DNA of 64,000 nt from Algoriphagus aestuariicola (GTDB lineage Bacteria > Bacteroidota > Bacteroidia > Cytophagales > Cyclobacteriaceae), in contig NZ_JAFKCW010000001.1 in NCBI RefSeq assembly GCF_017254835.1, positions 806,001-870,000 on the forward strand, written 5' to 3'. Shown piece by piece: positions 26,077-35,347 of this stretch. The notes under the pieces were generated by a model. It was not told the DNA's origin. It made no database searches and worked only from the letters and a program-made list of their open reading frames with translations. Both the position numbers and the translations under genes were made by a program. Each line of letters begins with the position of its first letter. Positions within the stretch are counted from its first letter, which is position 1.

Positions 26077-27455
26077 TGAAGATCTGTTTTTTGATACCAG
26101 ACGGTGTCGGTATAAGAAATTACCTCTATTCCCCGATTTTGCCCTTGTTGGCCGACAAGGGGGCCGAGGTTGTTGTTTGGCATGGGCTGAACCCCGAGGT
26201 AATAGACCAAGCCAAAAAGCTTAACCCATCAGTTGCGCCCAAGGAATTTCCATTTCAAAATTACCGAGAGGATCCGGTGGCCCAAATTCTCCGAGACAGC
26301 GTTGGTTTTGCAAGACTGGTGGTGAACTCCAAGCTGACCAAAAACCCTACAATACTGGACAATTGGCTGCCAAAGAAGACTCGAAAGGGAAAGGTTTCGA
26401 ATGTTCTGGCCAAAAGCATGGGCAAGATGCTGAGTAATTTCAGACAAATCGAGGCGATGGAGGCATACATCGATCAGAGATATCGAAAGTCACAGGCCTA
26501 TCATAAGTACAAGGAAGAGCTCAAGCAGATGATGCCCGACATGCTATTCTGTACACATCAGCGAATTCCACATGCTGGTATTGCGATGCTTGCAGCCAGG
26601 GATATGGGAATAAAGACAGCGGTTGCGATCTTTTCTTGGGACAATCTGCCGAAAGGAAGGCTACCTGTCAGGGGAGATCATTTTTTGGTTTGGTCCAAGT
26701 ACATGAAAGACGAAATGGCGCTTTACTTTCCGGATATAGATCAGAGGAATGTCACGATTGTTGGCACGCCGCAATTTGATTTTTATCGAAATCGTGATTT
26801 GCTTGAAGGCAGGGAGGATTTCGCGAGAAAACACAACCTTAGTCCGTCTAAAAGTTGGATATGTTTTTCCGGAGATGATAGCCTCACTTCTCCCCGTGAC
26901 GCATCTTACCTTAGGGATCTTGCTGAAAGGCTAAAGCATAGGGAAGACATTCAGATCCTGTTCAGGCCGGTTCCTGTAGAGGGGCACCACCGTTATCAGG
27001 ACGTATTGAATCAATATCCCCAAATTGTCCTAATGACTCCAAAATGGAAGCATGGTAACGGATGGAATGCCTTTTTTCCCTACTTTGAGGATGTGGCGAT
27101 ATTGATGAATTTGGCCAAACACTGCTCTACGGTAGTCAATGTAGGCTCCACAATGGCCTTGGACTTTTCCCAATATGACAAGCCTGGTCTCTACATCAAC
27201 TATTGCATTGATCCCAAACATCCATGGGATATCAAACGGACCTATCAATTCCAACACTTTAGAACCATGGATGGGATAGATCCTGTGGGCTGGATCAACT
27301 CTGCGGAGGAAATCGAACCCAAGATTGATCTCGCTATACATCATCCTGAGAAAGTTGGCCCTGACCGATTGAAGTGGCGGGATAAAATTGTCTTTGACGG
27401 GGACGGATTGCTAGCTTCAGATCGAATAGTCAATTGGCTGGTAAACAATAGATAG
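26076..27455 (+). CDS. Putative GT-B glycosyltransferase / CDP-glycerol transferase-like protein
   Basis: 459 residues. The ATG at 26076 overlaps the previous stop (TGATG), so I prefer it to the in-frame TTG at 26073. There is no definite family motif. The N-terminal KICFLIPDGVGIRNYLYSP, the central TAVAIFSWDNLPKGRLPVRG followed by HFLVWSKYMKDEM, VTIVGTPQFDFY, and the C-terminal CSTVVNVGSTMALDFSQYDKPG strongly resemble the two-domain GT-B layout of CDP-glycerol-type or monogalactosyl-type transferases, where a late VxxxST/S block binds the donor. Context supports a transferase for the block B polymer. Confidence 0.6.
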   Translation: MKICFLIPDGVGIRNYLYSPILPLLADKGAEVVVWHGLNPEVIDQAKKLNPSVAPKEFPFQNYREDPVAQILRDSVGFARLVVNSKLTKNPTILDNWLPKKTRKGKVSNVLAKSMGKMLSNFRQIEAMEAYIDQRYRKSQAYHKYKEELKQMMPDMLFCTHQRIPHAGIAMLAARDMGIKTAVAIFSWDNLPKGRLPVRGDHFLVWSKYMKDEMALYFPDIDQRNVTIVGTPQFDFYRNRDLLEGREDFARKHNLSPSKSWICFSGDDSLTSPRDASYLRDLAERLKHREDIQILFRPVPVEGHHRYQDVLNQYPQIVLMTPKWKHGNGWNAFFPYFEDVAILMNLAKHCSTVVNVGSTMALDFSQYDKPGLYINYCIDPKHPWDIKRTYQFQHFRTMDGIDPVGWINSAEEIEPKIDLAIHHPEKVGPDRLKWRDKIVFDGDGLLASDRIVNWLVNNR

Positions 27456-27465
27456 TAGATTTACC

Positions 27466-28599
27466 ATGAAGTTGTGTTTCCTCTCCCATGAATACCCAAA
27501 GCATGGTTTGAATCCAGGAGGCATAGGGATTTTCTTGAAGACACTCGCGCCCGAGCTTGTGAGATTTGGGAATAAAGTGACTGTATTGGGAGCTAACAAC
27601 AGCAATTCGTATGAGGAATATTGGGATCAAGGTGTCCGAGTGATTCGAATACCCAATCCAAAAATCCCCGTTGTCAATTGGTGGGTGTTGTCTAGAAGAC
27701 TGAAAAAGAAAATCATTGAAATTGCACCGGATATTGTGGAGGGATCTGAACTTTCGTTCGCATTCCTATCGAAAATACCAGGTGCCAAGAAGGTGATTCG
27801 TCTTCACGGGGGGCATCATTTTTTTGCGGAGGCGGAGGAAAGAAAAATTGACGCATGGAAGGGGTACCAAGAAAAAAGATCCTTTAAAAATGCAGATGCC
27901 TTCATCGCAATCTCAGATTATGTGAGAAACCATACTTCGAGCATGCTGAGTTTCCACGGCAAACCAGTCGTTTTGATCAGAAATATCGTAGACACGAATC
28001 GATTCTATTTTTCGCCAAAATCCTCCAATCCGAATCCAAGGAGTTTAATCTTCTTAGGCACGGTGTGTGAGAAGAAAGGAGTTGGAAACCTGGTTAAAGC
28101 GATAGACCTCGTTCGAGCTGCCTATCCTGAGGTACATTTGGGTATATATGGAAGGGATTGGGAATTTCCCGATGGAAGATCCTACAAAGCCCTGATTAGA
28201 AATCAGATCCGGGGAGATTTGGAGAAGCATATCAGCATCCATGATGCGATCCCACACGACCAAGTTCCGGGGATTTACCGAAGTGCGGAGATCTGTATTT
28301 TTCCCTCGTTCATGGAAACCCAGGGATTGGTCGCGCCTGAGGCAATGGCAATGGGGAAAATCGTTATTTTCACCAATAAAGGCCCAGGGCCAGAAACAAT
28401 TCAGCACGGTGTCAATGGTTACCTTTGTGATCCCCATGACGTGCATAGTATCGTAGAGGCCATAGAGGAAGCTTTTGAGTCAAGTGACCGAAAAGAAGAG
28501 CTAGCGGGAGCAGCCAGAGCAAGAGTCTTGGATCTTTTTGGCATCGAGAAAAACCTAGACGAAAATATTCGATTCTACAGAAAGATATTGCATGGATAG
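27466..28599 (+). CDS. Glycosyltransferase family 4
   Basis: 377 residues. The N-terminal KLCFLSHEYPKHGLNPGGIG has the GT4 glycine-rich loop; VIRLHGGHHFF and DAFIAISDYVRNH follow. The C-terminal half has LIFLGTVCEKKGVGNLVKAI, then IFPSFMETQGLVAPEAMAMG (the E-x7-E region) and NGYLCDPHD. These are standard features of a retaining GT4 enzyme. It overlaps the next GT4 gene by 8 bp and belongs to the block B operon. Confidence 0.87.
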   Translation: MKLCFLSHEYPKHGLNPGGIGIFLKTLAPELVRFGNKVTVLGANNSNSYEEYWDQGVRVIRIPNPKIPVVNWWVLSRRLKKKIIEIAPDIVEGSELSFAFLSKIPGAKKVIRLHGGHHFFAEAEERKIDAWKGYQEKRSFKNADAFIAISDYVRNHTSSMLSFHGKPVVLIRNIVDTNRFYFSPKSSNPNPRSLIFLGTVCEKKGVGNLVKAIDLVRAAYPEVHLGIYGRDWEFPDGRSYKALIRNQIRGDLEKHISIHDAIPHDQVPGIYRSAEICIFPSFMETQGLVAPEAMAMGKIVIFTNKGPGPETIQHGVNGYLCDPHDVHSIVEAIEEAFESSDRKEELAGAARARVLDLFGIEKNLDENIRFYRKILHG

Positions 28600-29713
28600 C
28601 CTTCTGATCATCACATGCGTCCAACACATCGAAAAGGATGGGATATACTATGCGTATGGCCCCTATGTTCGTGAGATGAATTTGTGGATTCAGTCCAAAG
28701 AGGTAGTAACGGTGCTCGCCCCTGTAGTCCATACCAAATCTCCTGGGAAAATTGACATTGCCTATTCGCATCCAAACCTAAGGTTCAGGGCAGTGCCTGC
28801 CTATCATGTCCAATCTTGGCCTGCAAGATTTTGTGCGATATGGCAAGTTCCTTTGATCCTTTTTAAGATGGCTTTGGAGATGTCGAAAGCTAGTCAAATT
28901 CATATTCGCATTCCAGGCAACATGGGCCTTCTGGGGATGTTTGTCCAAGTGCTTTTTCCCAACAAGCCAAAAGTCATCAAGTATGCCGGAAACTGGGATT
29001 CGGAGTCCAGCCAGCCCCTGACCTTTAAAATCCAGAGAAATATTGCCAATTCCACGTTTCTCACCAAGAATTCGAAAGTTCTGGTATATGGCAATTGGCC
29101 GGATAGCTCTTCAAACGTAGTGCCTTTATTTACGGCTAGCTACAGAGCGATTGAAGCAAAGCCTGTTGCGAAATCTCCTTTAGGTGAGAAAGTAAAATTG
29201 GCGTTTGTCGGAGCTATCTACTCGGGTAAAAACCCAGAAACTGGAATACACCTAAGTAGACTGCTGAAGGATAGGGGGATCGACTTTGAATTTACCTATT
29301 GTGGAGACGGAGTAATGCGGGAGGAGATGGAAAAGCTTTCGCAGGAACTTGGAGTTTCGGAGCAGGTGGTTTTTCTGGGAAACGTTACGGCTGACGACAT
29401 AAAAAGAATCCTCGGTGAATCCCATTTTTTGATTTTTATTTCTAGGACTGAAGGGTGGCCCAAGGCTGTCGCGGAAGCGATGTTTTGGGGATGTGTGCCC
29501 TTTACCTCAGCGGTTAGTTGTGTCCCCGAAATGGTGGGAAGAAATCAAGAACGTGGCGTGCTCTTGGAAAACGATCCAGCCAAAATATTGAGTGCTATGC
29601 TGCCTTTTTTAGAAGATGAAGAACTCTATCTTAAAACCAGCAGACAGGCCATGGAATGGTCGAGGGAGTTTACGTTGGAGAAATTCCAAGAAGAAATAGC
29701 TAAGCTGGGATGA
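28592..29713 (+). CDS. Glycosyltransferase family 4
   Basis: 373 residues. The N-terminal half is weakly conserved (LLIITCVQHIEKDGIYYAYG) but contains AYSHPNLRFRAVP and HIRIPGNMGLLG, a GT-B N-domain pattern. The C-domain has VKLAFVGAIYSGKNPETGI, FTYCGDGVMREEMEKL, VVFLGNVTADDIKRIL and the donor block FISRTEGWPKAVAEAMFWG with the glutamates of the E-x7-E motif. The short overlaps on both sides (8 and 4 bp) suggest coupled translation. Confidence 0.82.
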   Translation: MDSLLIITCVQHIEKDGIYYAYGPYVREMNLWIQSKEVVTVLAPVVHTKSPGKIDIAYSHPNLRFRAVPAYHVQSWPARFCAIWQVPLILFKMALEMSKASQIHIRIPGNMGLLGMFVQVLFPNKPKVIKYAGNWDSESSQPLTFKIQRNIANSTFLTKNSKVLVYGNWPDSSSNVVPLFTASYRAIEAKPVAKSPLGEKVKLAFVGAIYSGKNPETGIHLSRLLKDRGIDFEFTYCGDGVMREEMEKLSQELGVSEQVVFLGNVTADDIKRILGESHFLIFISRTEGWPKAVAEAMFWGCVPFTSAVSCVPEMVGRNQERGVLLENDPAKILSAMLPFLEDEELYLKTSRQAMEWSREFTLEKFQEEIAKLG

Positions 29714-30774
29714 GGGTACTTCAACTGATCGATTCTCTGGATGTTGGGGGAGGGGAGCGCATGGCTGTTAATTTGGCTAACTACTTCTCGGAGAATCAAA
29801 TTCCCAATCTTTTGATTTCCACACGCAAGGGTGGGCCACTGGAGAAATTGATCAAGAGTCCGAATAGCTTGGAGGTATTTTCCAAATCCAACGTGCTGGA
29901 TCTCGCTACTTTTATCCGAATACTGAGGAAAGTGAGGTCGTTTGATCCGAGCATCATTCACGCGCACGACTCCTCCATATTCTGGGCTGCGTTGATCAAA
30001 CTACTCTACCCCAAGGCCATGTTGGTCTGGCATGCGCATTACGGGGGTTTTTCATCTGCGAATGGGCGCTTTGGAAAGAAAATCAAGTTTCTACAGGCTG
30101 CTATAGATCGGGTGATTGTGGTCAATTCGGAATTGCTAGCATGGGTGAAGTCTGATTTTTCCATGATTCCCAAAGCAGCCTATATCGGCAATTTTCCGGA
30201 TAGGGTTTCGGAATGCCACGTCGAGCGAGAGAAGTTAAAATGGATTATCTCGGTAGCCAACCTGAAAAAACCAAAAAACCACGTGGTTTTGGTTAGGGCC
30301 TTTTCGGAGTTTATCAAGTCGCATACTGGCTATAAATTGGCACTAATCGGAACTATGGATGATCCCGAATATGTAGAAGAAGTGAATCGCGTCATTCAAG
30401 CCGAAGACGTGCAAGAACATGTTCATTTGCTTGGCCCAGTGATGGAGCTGAAGGAATGGTTTGACAAAGCAAGAATGGGGATTCTTTCGTCCCATGTCGA
30501 GGGGCTTCCTGTGTCCTTGCTAGAGCTTGGACTTAGTGGCGTTCCTGTGATAAGTTCTCGGGTCGGAGCCTGTGGGGATTTACTGGAAGCAGGACGGTGT
30601 GGGTACCTCGTTGAACCAAACGATTCTGGTGAACTCAGCATGGCTATGCGTAATCTCGTCGACAACAAAGAGGAAACCAGAGTCAAAGCGATGCGTTTTG
30701 AAAATAAAGTAAAGACCGAATTTGGGGGGGATAGCTTTTTTAGAAAGTATAGTGCCCTGTTAGGAAAGTATTGA
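29710..30774 (+). CDS. Glycosyltransferase family 4
   Basis: 354 residues. N-terminal RVLQLIDSLDVGGGERMAVN is a canonical GT4 opening (GGGE loop), followed by IIHAHDSSIFWAA. The C-domain has IISVANLKKPKNHVVLVRAF, LALIGTMDDPEYVEEV, HVHLLGPVMELKEWFDKA and SSHVEGLPVSLLELGLSGVP with the E-x7-E pair. All domains and the length are normal for the family. The start overlaps the previous stop (ATGA). Specificity is unknown. Confidence 0.88.
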   Translation: MRVLQLIDSLDVGGGERMAVNLANYFSENQIPNLLISTRKGGPLEKLIKSPNSLEVFSKSNVLDLATFIRILRKVRSFDPSIIHAHDSSIFWAALIKLLYPKAMLVWHAHYGGFSSANGRFGKKIKFLQAAIDRVIVVNSELLAWVKSDFSMIPKAAYIGNFPDRVSECHVEREKLKWIISVANLKKPKNHVVLVRAFSEFIKSHTGYKLALIGTMDDPEYVEEVNRVIQAEDVQEHVHLLGPVMELKEWFDKARMGILSSHVEGLPVSLLELGLSGVPVISSRVGACGDLLEAGRCGYLVEPNDSGELSMAMRNLVDNKEETRVKAMRFENKVKTEFGGDSFFRKYSALLGKY

Positions 30775-30778
30775 ACGA

Positions 30779-32242
30779 ATGAGGATTTTTCTGTCAGAGT
30801 TAAAGAAACATAAGTATTCCTTTTTCTGGTTTGCCGTCCATGTTCTTGTCGGAATTTTGGCTACGTTGAGCGCTTTGCCGGTCGTGGGATTTTTTTACGT
30901 TGTTTTTTTATACTCATTGGTCAATGTATTCCAGGTTTCAAGCCAGGATAGGCCAAAATTGCTGGCCGAGATAATTATTTATTTTGCTTCTTTTGAATCC
31001 ATTGGAAGGTTGGCGCAGGCTGATCCATTCCTCCCTTATGAGTTGGGTAAATATATCCTTTTACTACTCAGCCCACTTGGAATACTTCTTTCGAAGGGCA
31101 GGACAATAAAAGGTGCCCTGGGTTTTATGATCCTTGTTCTGGCCATTCCTGCGATCTTTTTTGATGAGAGCGGACGAGTTGCGCCTATTGAAGTGAGATT
31201 TAATATACTTGGATTGCTGAATATCGGCTTTGCAATATGGTTCTTTTCATCTTTGAAGATAAACTTGAGGACTCTTGTTGGTTGGTCGAAGTTATTGATT
31301 TATCCTATTGTCTCGGTTTTGGTATTTACGATTATTCGTACGCCTGATCTAGATAGTGTCGACTTTTCACTCGGGGCAAATTTTTCAACTTCAGGAGGAT
31401 TTGGCTCCAATCAGGTTTCCACGATTTTGGGCTTGGGAGTTTTTCTGACTGCCGCATGTATCCTGCTCAACTATCGACTCACAGGTTTCAGGTGGATGGA
31501 TTTTGTGCTTTTGCTACTTCTAACCACCCAGGGTCTGTTGACATTTTCTAGGGGTGGGATGATTGGAGGTATTTTGGGTGTTTTGGTGATGATATACTAT
31601 CTCACCAAGCTTTCGATGGCTGAGCGGAAGAGGCTTTCGATTCCAAATTTCAAGAAATTTGTTCTCCCACTTGTGGTGTTTCTATTTATTGTCGCAGCGG
31701 TAGCCAATTCCATCACTGGAGGAATGCTTTTGCTTCGGTACATGGGCGAGACGCAAGGGACATTGACTGGCACCGCGGACAAAAGCTTGGACAAAATAAC
31801 AAGCAACCGGGCTGGCCTTTTTGTAAAGGATATTGAGCTATTTGTCGAATATCCCGTGATGGGTGTGGGTGTGGGTGCCTCTACGTATCTACGGGAAGAT
31901 TTCAAAGGCTATGCGCCCCACATTGAACTTTCACGCTTGTTGGCGGAACACGGGATCTTGGGGCTTCTTATTTTTTCAGTGTTCATAGCAGTATTCATCC
32001 TGAATAAAAATAAAGCCCCCGAAAATATCAGCAGGGGCTTTCTGTTGGCTTGTTTTATCATTGGCTTTTTGGCGACTTTCCATTCCGCAACCCGTACCTA
32101 CATCACTCCTTTACTGATGGGGATTTCTTCGGTATTGATGGTCAACATGGCAAAAAGAAACGTAAAGCAAGCGCCTGCAGGTAACCCTAAGCCAATGCCT
32201 TTATCCTTCGGTCAAGAAGAGAATTCTCGAGTCTCTTATTGA
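30779..32242 (+). CDS. O-antigen ligase/polymerase family membrane protein (Wzy_C)
   Basis: 487 residues with roughly eleven to twelve hydrophobic segments. LLTTQGLLTFSRGGMIGGIL and the later VEYPVMGVGVGASTYLREDF with APHIELSRLLAEHGILGLL are the typical Wzy_C (O-antigen ligase-like) signature: the GxGxG-like loop and the conserved H-x-E region facing the periplasm. Such proteins join the polymer repeat units or ligate the glycan to lipid A. Being in block B, it is the likely polymerase or ligase there. The 35-residue hydrophilic C-terminal tail is unremarkable. Confidence 0.85.
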   Translation: MRIFLSELKKHKYSFFWFAVHVLVGILATLSALPVVGFFYVVFLYSLVNVFQVSSQDRPKLLAEIIIYFASFESIGRLAQADPFLPYELGKYILLLLSPLGILLSKGRTIKGALGFMILVLAIPAIFFDESGRVAPIEVRFNILGLLNIGFAIWFFSSLKINLRTLVGWSKLLIYPIVSVLVFTIIRTPDLDSVDFSLGANFSTSGGFGSNQVSTILGLGVFLTAACILLNYRLTGFRWMDFVLLLLLTTQGLLTFSRGGMIGGILGVLVMIYYLTKLSMAERKRLSIPNFKKFVLPLVVFLFIVAAVANSITGGMLLLRYMGETQGTLTGTADKSLDKITSNRAGLFVKDIELFVEYPVMGVGVGASTYLREDFKGYAPHIELSRLLAEHGILGLLIFSVFIAVFILNKNKAPENISRGFLLACFIIGFLATFHSATRTYITPLLMGISSVLMVNMAKRNVKQAPAGNPKPMPLSFGQEENSRVSY

Positions 32243-32268
32243 TCTATTCTGATTATTGATTTACTCCC

Positions 32269-33423
32269 ATGAGAATTTTCGCATACAATGACTTCATCTT
32301 GACGAAAGAAGATGGGAATATCTACGCGGATGATTCCCATATCTTATTCATCAAGTCGACTTGTTTGAAACATTTCGATGATTTTTGTCTAGGCTCGAGG
32401 TTGTCGCCTATTTCGGGTAAGGGACACTATTTTTTCACAGCTCAAAATACCCATCTTTTGGAGTTGCCATTTTATTCAAGCGTTTCGGATTTTTTGGCGA
32501 AACCCAGTCTTTTTTTTAAGGCTTTCAAAAAGTTGAAATCCGAATTGAAGAGATTTGACATATATTGGATTACCTGGCCTCACCCGGTCAGTTTTTTGAT
32601 TTTGTTGATGGTTGGTAAGAAAAAACCTGTTGTCCTATTTGTCCGACAAAATATTGAGGCGCTCATCAACGTGCGATATTCGGGTGTAAGAAGAAGTATA
32701 GGGATTGCTTTTGCCAAACTGGTTTACTCATACGCTTCCGTATTTAGGTCCAACGCAATGCTGGTGACTGTGGGCAAGGAAATGTATCAGTCGCTTTCCT
32801 CGGACTTTAGAAAATCCAAGTTCATCAGCGACTCGATCGTGTCGGAAGAAGTCTCTCGAAACAGGACGTATTCCATCGGAAAAACCTTGAAGCTGCTGTT
32901 TGTAGGGCGTCTGGAGCCGGAAAAAGGATTGTTAGATTTGATTCGTGCGGTTGATCTTGTAAATATAGAGCTTCCAGCAACCCTAACCATAGTGGGGGAG
33001 GGGATATCAAGAATCGATGCCGAACTTTTGGTAGAGAGACTCCAGCTTACCGATAGAATTTCCTTCGCGGGCTATGTCGCCTTTGGGGATAAGCTTTTTG
33101 ACATCTACAATTCCCACGATATACTGATGATTTCGTCTTACAGTGAAGGGCTTCCCAAAATCATCAACGAAGCTAGGGCATTCTCCATACCGATAGTATC
33201 GACCAAAGTCGGCGGTATTGCAGACGAACTTCGTCATGGGGAGACCTGCCTTTTTGTAAGCCCAGGCAAGCCTTCGCAATTGGCTGATGCCGCAGTTCTT
33301 CTTGCGAGGGACCAAGGACTGTACAACCGCATTAGTGGGAATCTAGCTGAGGAGTTTCCAAAAAATTCGCTTCAGTATTGGTCCCGGGAATTCGCTGATT
33401 TTGTAAAAAATGAAAATAAATAA
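32269..33423 (+). CDS. Glycosyltransferase family 4
   Basis: 384 residues. The C-domain is clearly GT4: KLLFVGRLEPEKGLLDLIRA, TIVGEGISRIDAELL, RISFAGYVAFGDKLFDIYN, SSYSEGLPKIINEARAFSIP (E-x7-E) and VGGIADELRHGETCLFV. The N-domain is diverged, opening RIFAYNDFILTKEDGN. It is 26 bp past the Wzy_C gene and 9 bp before a GT2 gene in the same operon. Donor unknown. Confidence 0.85.
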   Translation: MRIFAYNDFILTKEDGNIYADDSHILFIKSTCLKHFDDFCLGSRLSPISGKGHYFFTAQNTHLLELPFYSSVSDFLAKPSLFFKAFKKLKSELKRFDIYWITWPHPVSFLILLMVGKKKPVVLFVRQNIEALINVRYSGVRRSIGIAFAKLVYSYASVFRSNAMLVTVGKEMYQSLSSDFRKSKFISDSIVSEEVSRNRTYSIGKTLKLLFVGRLEPEKGLLDLIRAVDLVNIELPATLTIVGEGISRIDAELLVERLQLTDRISFAGYVAFGDKLFDIYNSHDILMISSYSEGLPKIINEARAFSIPIVSTKVGGIADELRHGETCLFVSPGKPSQLADAAVLLARDQGLYNRISGNLAEEFPKNSLQYWSREFADFVKNENK

Positions 33424-33432
33424 AGAAATCCG

Positions 33433-34236
33433 ATGAAGCAAAATCCATTGGTTTCCATTGTTGTGCCTGTTTTCAATACTGAGAAGTTTGTTGGAGCTAC
33501 GATCGAATCTGTACAAGCTCAGTCCTATTCCAATTGGGAGCTCATCTTGGTGGATGATTGCTCCAGAGACAGATCTGTGGAAATTTGTACCGAGTATAGA
33601 CAAAAGGATCCCCGGATAAGGATCGTGGCCATGCCAAAAAACAAAGGGGCACTGGAAGCCAGAAATGAGGGGATCAGAAATGCCAGGGGAAGATTTTTGT
33701 GTTTTTTGGATTCAGATGATACCTATGAACCCGAGAAACTCAACTACCAGGTGGAGTTTATGATGGCGAAAAACGTACCGGTTTCCTTTACCATGTATCA
33801 GAGAATTTCCGAATCGGGAAATGTGATTGCATTGAGCAATACTTTTTTTCGCAGTGAATTCAATCATCAGCAACTTCTCGGGAATCCTGCTTTTTCCATT
33901 ATTACTCTTATGGTGGACAGGGACAAAGTCGATGTACCTATCGTAGAGGCGGGGGTGATCAAAGCGGAAGACTATGTTTTTCACCTAATGATTTTAAAAC
34001 AGGGATTTGTGGCGCATGGAATTCCAGTCGTGCTTTCCAATTATCGCATCCGAGAGGGCTCTAGGTCGAATTCTTTTTTTGGCTGCGCAAAGGATATGTG
34101 GAAGGTGCTGGTTCAAATTGAAAAGCTGTCTTTTATTGAAGCCTCCTTTTACTTTTCAAGATACTTGCTCAAGGGTGCTTGGAAAAGACTGGCGTTGTCA
34201 AAACAGCTAATTCTTTTAGGCGACTATTCTAAATGA
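33433..34236 (+). CDS. Glycosyltransferase family 2 (WcaA-like)
   Basis: 267 residues. A classic GT2 GT-A fold: LVSIVVPVFNTEKFVGATIE, WELILVDDCSRDRSVEICTE, NKGALEARNEGIRNARG and FLCFLDSDDTYEPEKL, where DSDD (near residue 96) binds the metal-nucleotide. KAEDYVFHLMILKQG later gives the ED catalytic-base region. The stop overlaps the next ATG (ATGA). No membrane segment, so it probably works on lipid-linked intermediates at the inner leaflet. Confidence 0.88.
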   Translation: MKQNPLVSIVVPVFNTEKFVGATIESVQAQSYSNWELILVDDCSRDRSVEICTEYRQKDPRIRIVAMPKNKGALEARNEGIRNARGRFLCFLDSDDTYEPEKLNYQVEFMMAKNVPVSFTMYQRISESGNVIALSNTFFRSEFNHQQLLGNPAFSIITLMVDRDKVDVPIVEAGVIKAEDYVFHLMILKQGFVAHGIPVVLSNYRIREGSRSNSFFGCAKDMWKVLVQIEKLSFIEASFYFSRYLLKGAWKRLALSKQLILLGDYSK

Positions 34237-35309
34237 AGTTAGTTGATAAAATACGGATGAAGCTTGGAAACCTTTGGTTTGCGCTCGAAAGCAGAAGTTT
34301 TCGCTATTTGGATAGGCTGTTTCCACGAATTTTCAATACCGAGGAAAGGTCAAAGTATATCCATCCACTGGGATACTCCTATCCCAAAGAACTCTTTTTG
34401 AAGGAGAATCCAACAAAGGCCCAAATTTGGGCTGAGGTAATTCCTGGTTTCAAGGAAACTTATCGATTTGGTAGTGAACTTGAATACTACCAAATGTATC
34501 AGGCGGCAAAATTCGGTTTCACTTGGAAAAAAGGGGGGTGGGATTGCTTGAGGCACTACGAGATTATTGCAAATGGTGCTATACCAGTTTTCAGGGATAT
34601 TGATCACTGTCCAGAAAGCTCATTGACAAACCTGCCAAAAAATCTTTTCAAGCGGGTTAACAGCGAGTTGATCCCTTGGAGAAACATGGAAGAGTCTGAG
34701 AAACTGTACCAAACGCTCTTAGGGCAAATAAGGGAATACTGTCTGGAAAATACCACCTCTGAAGCAACTGCAACGAAAATATTAAAAATACTAGATCTTT
34801 CGTCTTCATGTAGTGTACTTTTGTTGACCTGCGATCTAAGGGTTAATTACTCCAGGGAGTTCACATTTATTGGACTTAATAGAGTACTCAAGGAGAATGG
34901 TGGCGTTTGTGTTTCGTATCCGGAATTAAGTCCCGCCTACCGGGACTTTCCGGAAGATGAGTCGCTCAAACTATACGGAAAGGGCTTTGGATATACGAGA
35001 AGACTTGAAAGGTCTCATCCAAGTGAATTCCGAAAATGGACAGATGAACAAATCCGCAAATCTATTATCGAGAAGGAGTGGGATTACGTTTTGTTTGGGA
35101 AAGTAGGCTATGATGAATTCGCCCAGGGCCGCATCCCAAGTTTGCCCTTTTGGGATGAGGTCAATTCAGTCTACACTAGGGATCAAATCGGCTTTTTGTA
35201 TGGAGGAGACAGTATGCAGGATTTAAGCGACAAGGGAAGTCGTCATACGAGGCATCTATTGAAGCATGCAAAGTTTGGAAGTTGTTTCGTGCGGGAATTG
35301 GCTCCCTGA
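34233..35309 (+). CDS. Exostosin/GT47-like protein with an extra C-terminal domain
   Basis: 358 residues. Around residues 95-126 lies FTWKKGGWDCLRHYEIIANG followed by AIPVFRDIDHCP, closely resembling the exostosin (GT47) segment in which the protein names a low-copy resource-like donor site: a charged KKxGWDCxRHYEIxAxGxIPxF block. The second half (about 195-358) begins SVLLLTCDLRVNYSREFTF, which is a separate Rossmann-like or GT-B-like region I cannot place. The protein has neither signal peptide nor transmembrane anchor. It overlaps the upstream GT2 (ATGA), supporting a sugar-transfer role. Confidence 0.55.
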   Translation: MKLVDKIRMKLGNLWFALESRSFRYLDRLFPRIFNTEERSKYIHPLGYSYPKELFLKENPTKAQIWAEVIPGFKETYRFGSELEYYQMYQAAKFGFTWKKGGWDCLRHYEIIANGAIPVFRDIDHCPESSLTNLPKNLFKRVNSELIPWRNMEESEKLYQTLLGQIREYCLENTTSEATATKILKILDLSSSCSVLLLTCDLRVNYSREFTFIGLNRVLKENGGVCVSYPELSPAYRDFPEDESLKLYGKGFGYTRRLERSHPSEFRKWTDEQIRKSIIEKEWDYVLFGKVGYDEFAQGRIPSLPFWDEVNSVYTRDQIGFLYGGDSMQDLSDKGSRHTRHLLKHAKFGSCFVRELAP

Positions 35310-35347
35310 GGCTTGAGTAAAAAGTTTACTAAATAGGAGAAAAAAAG

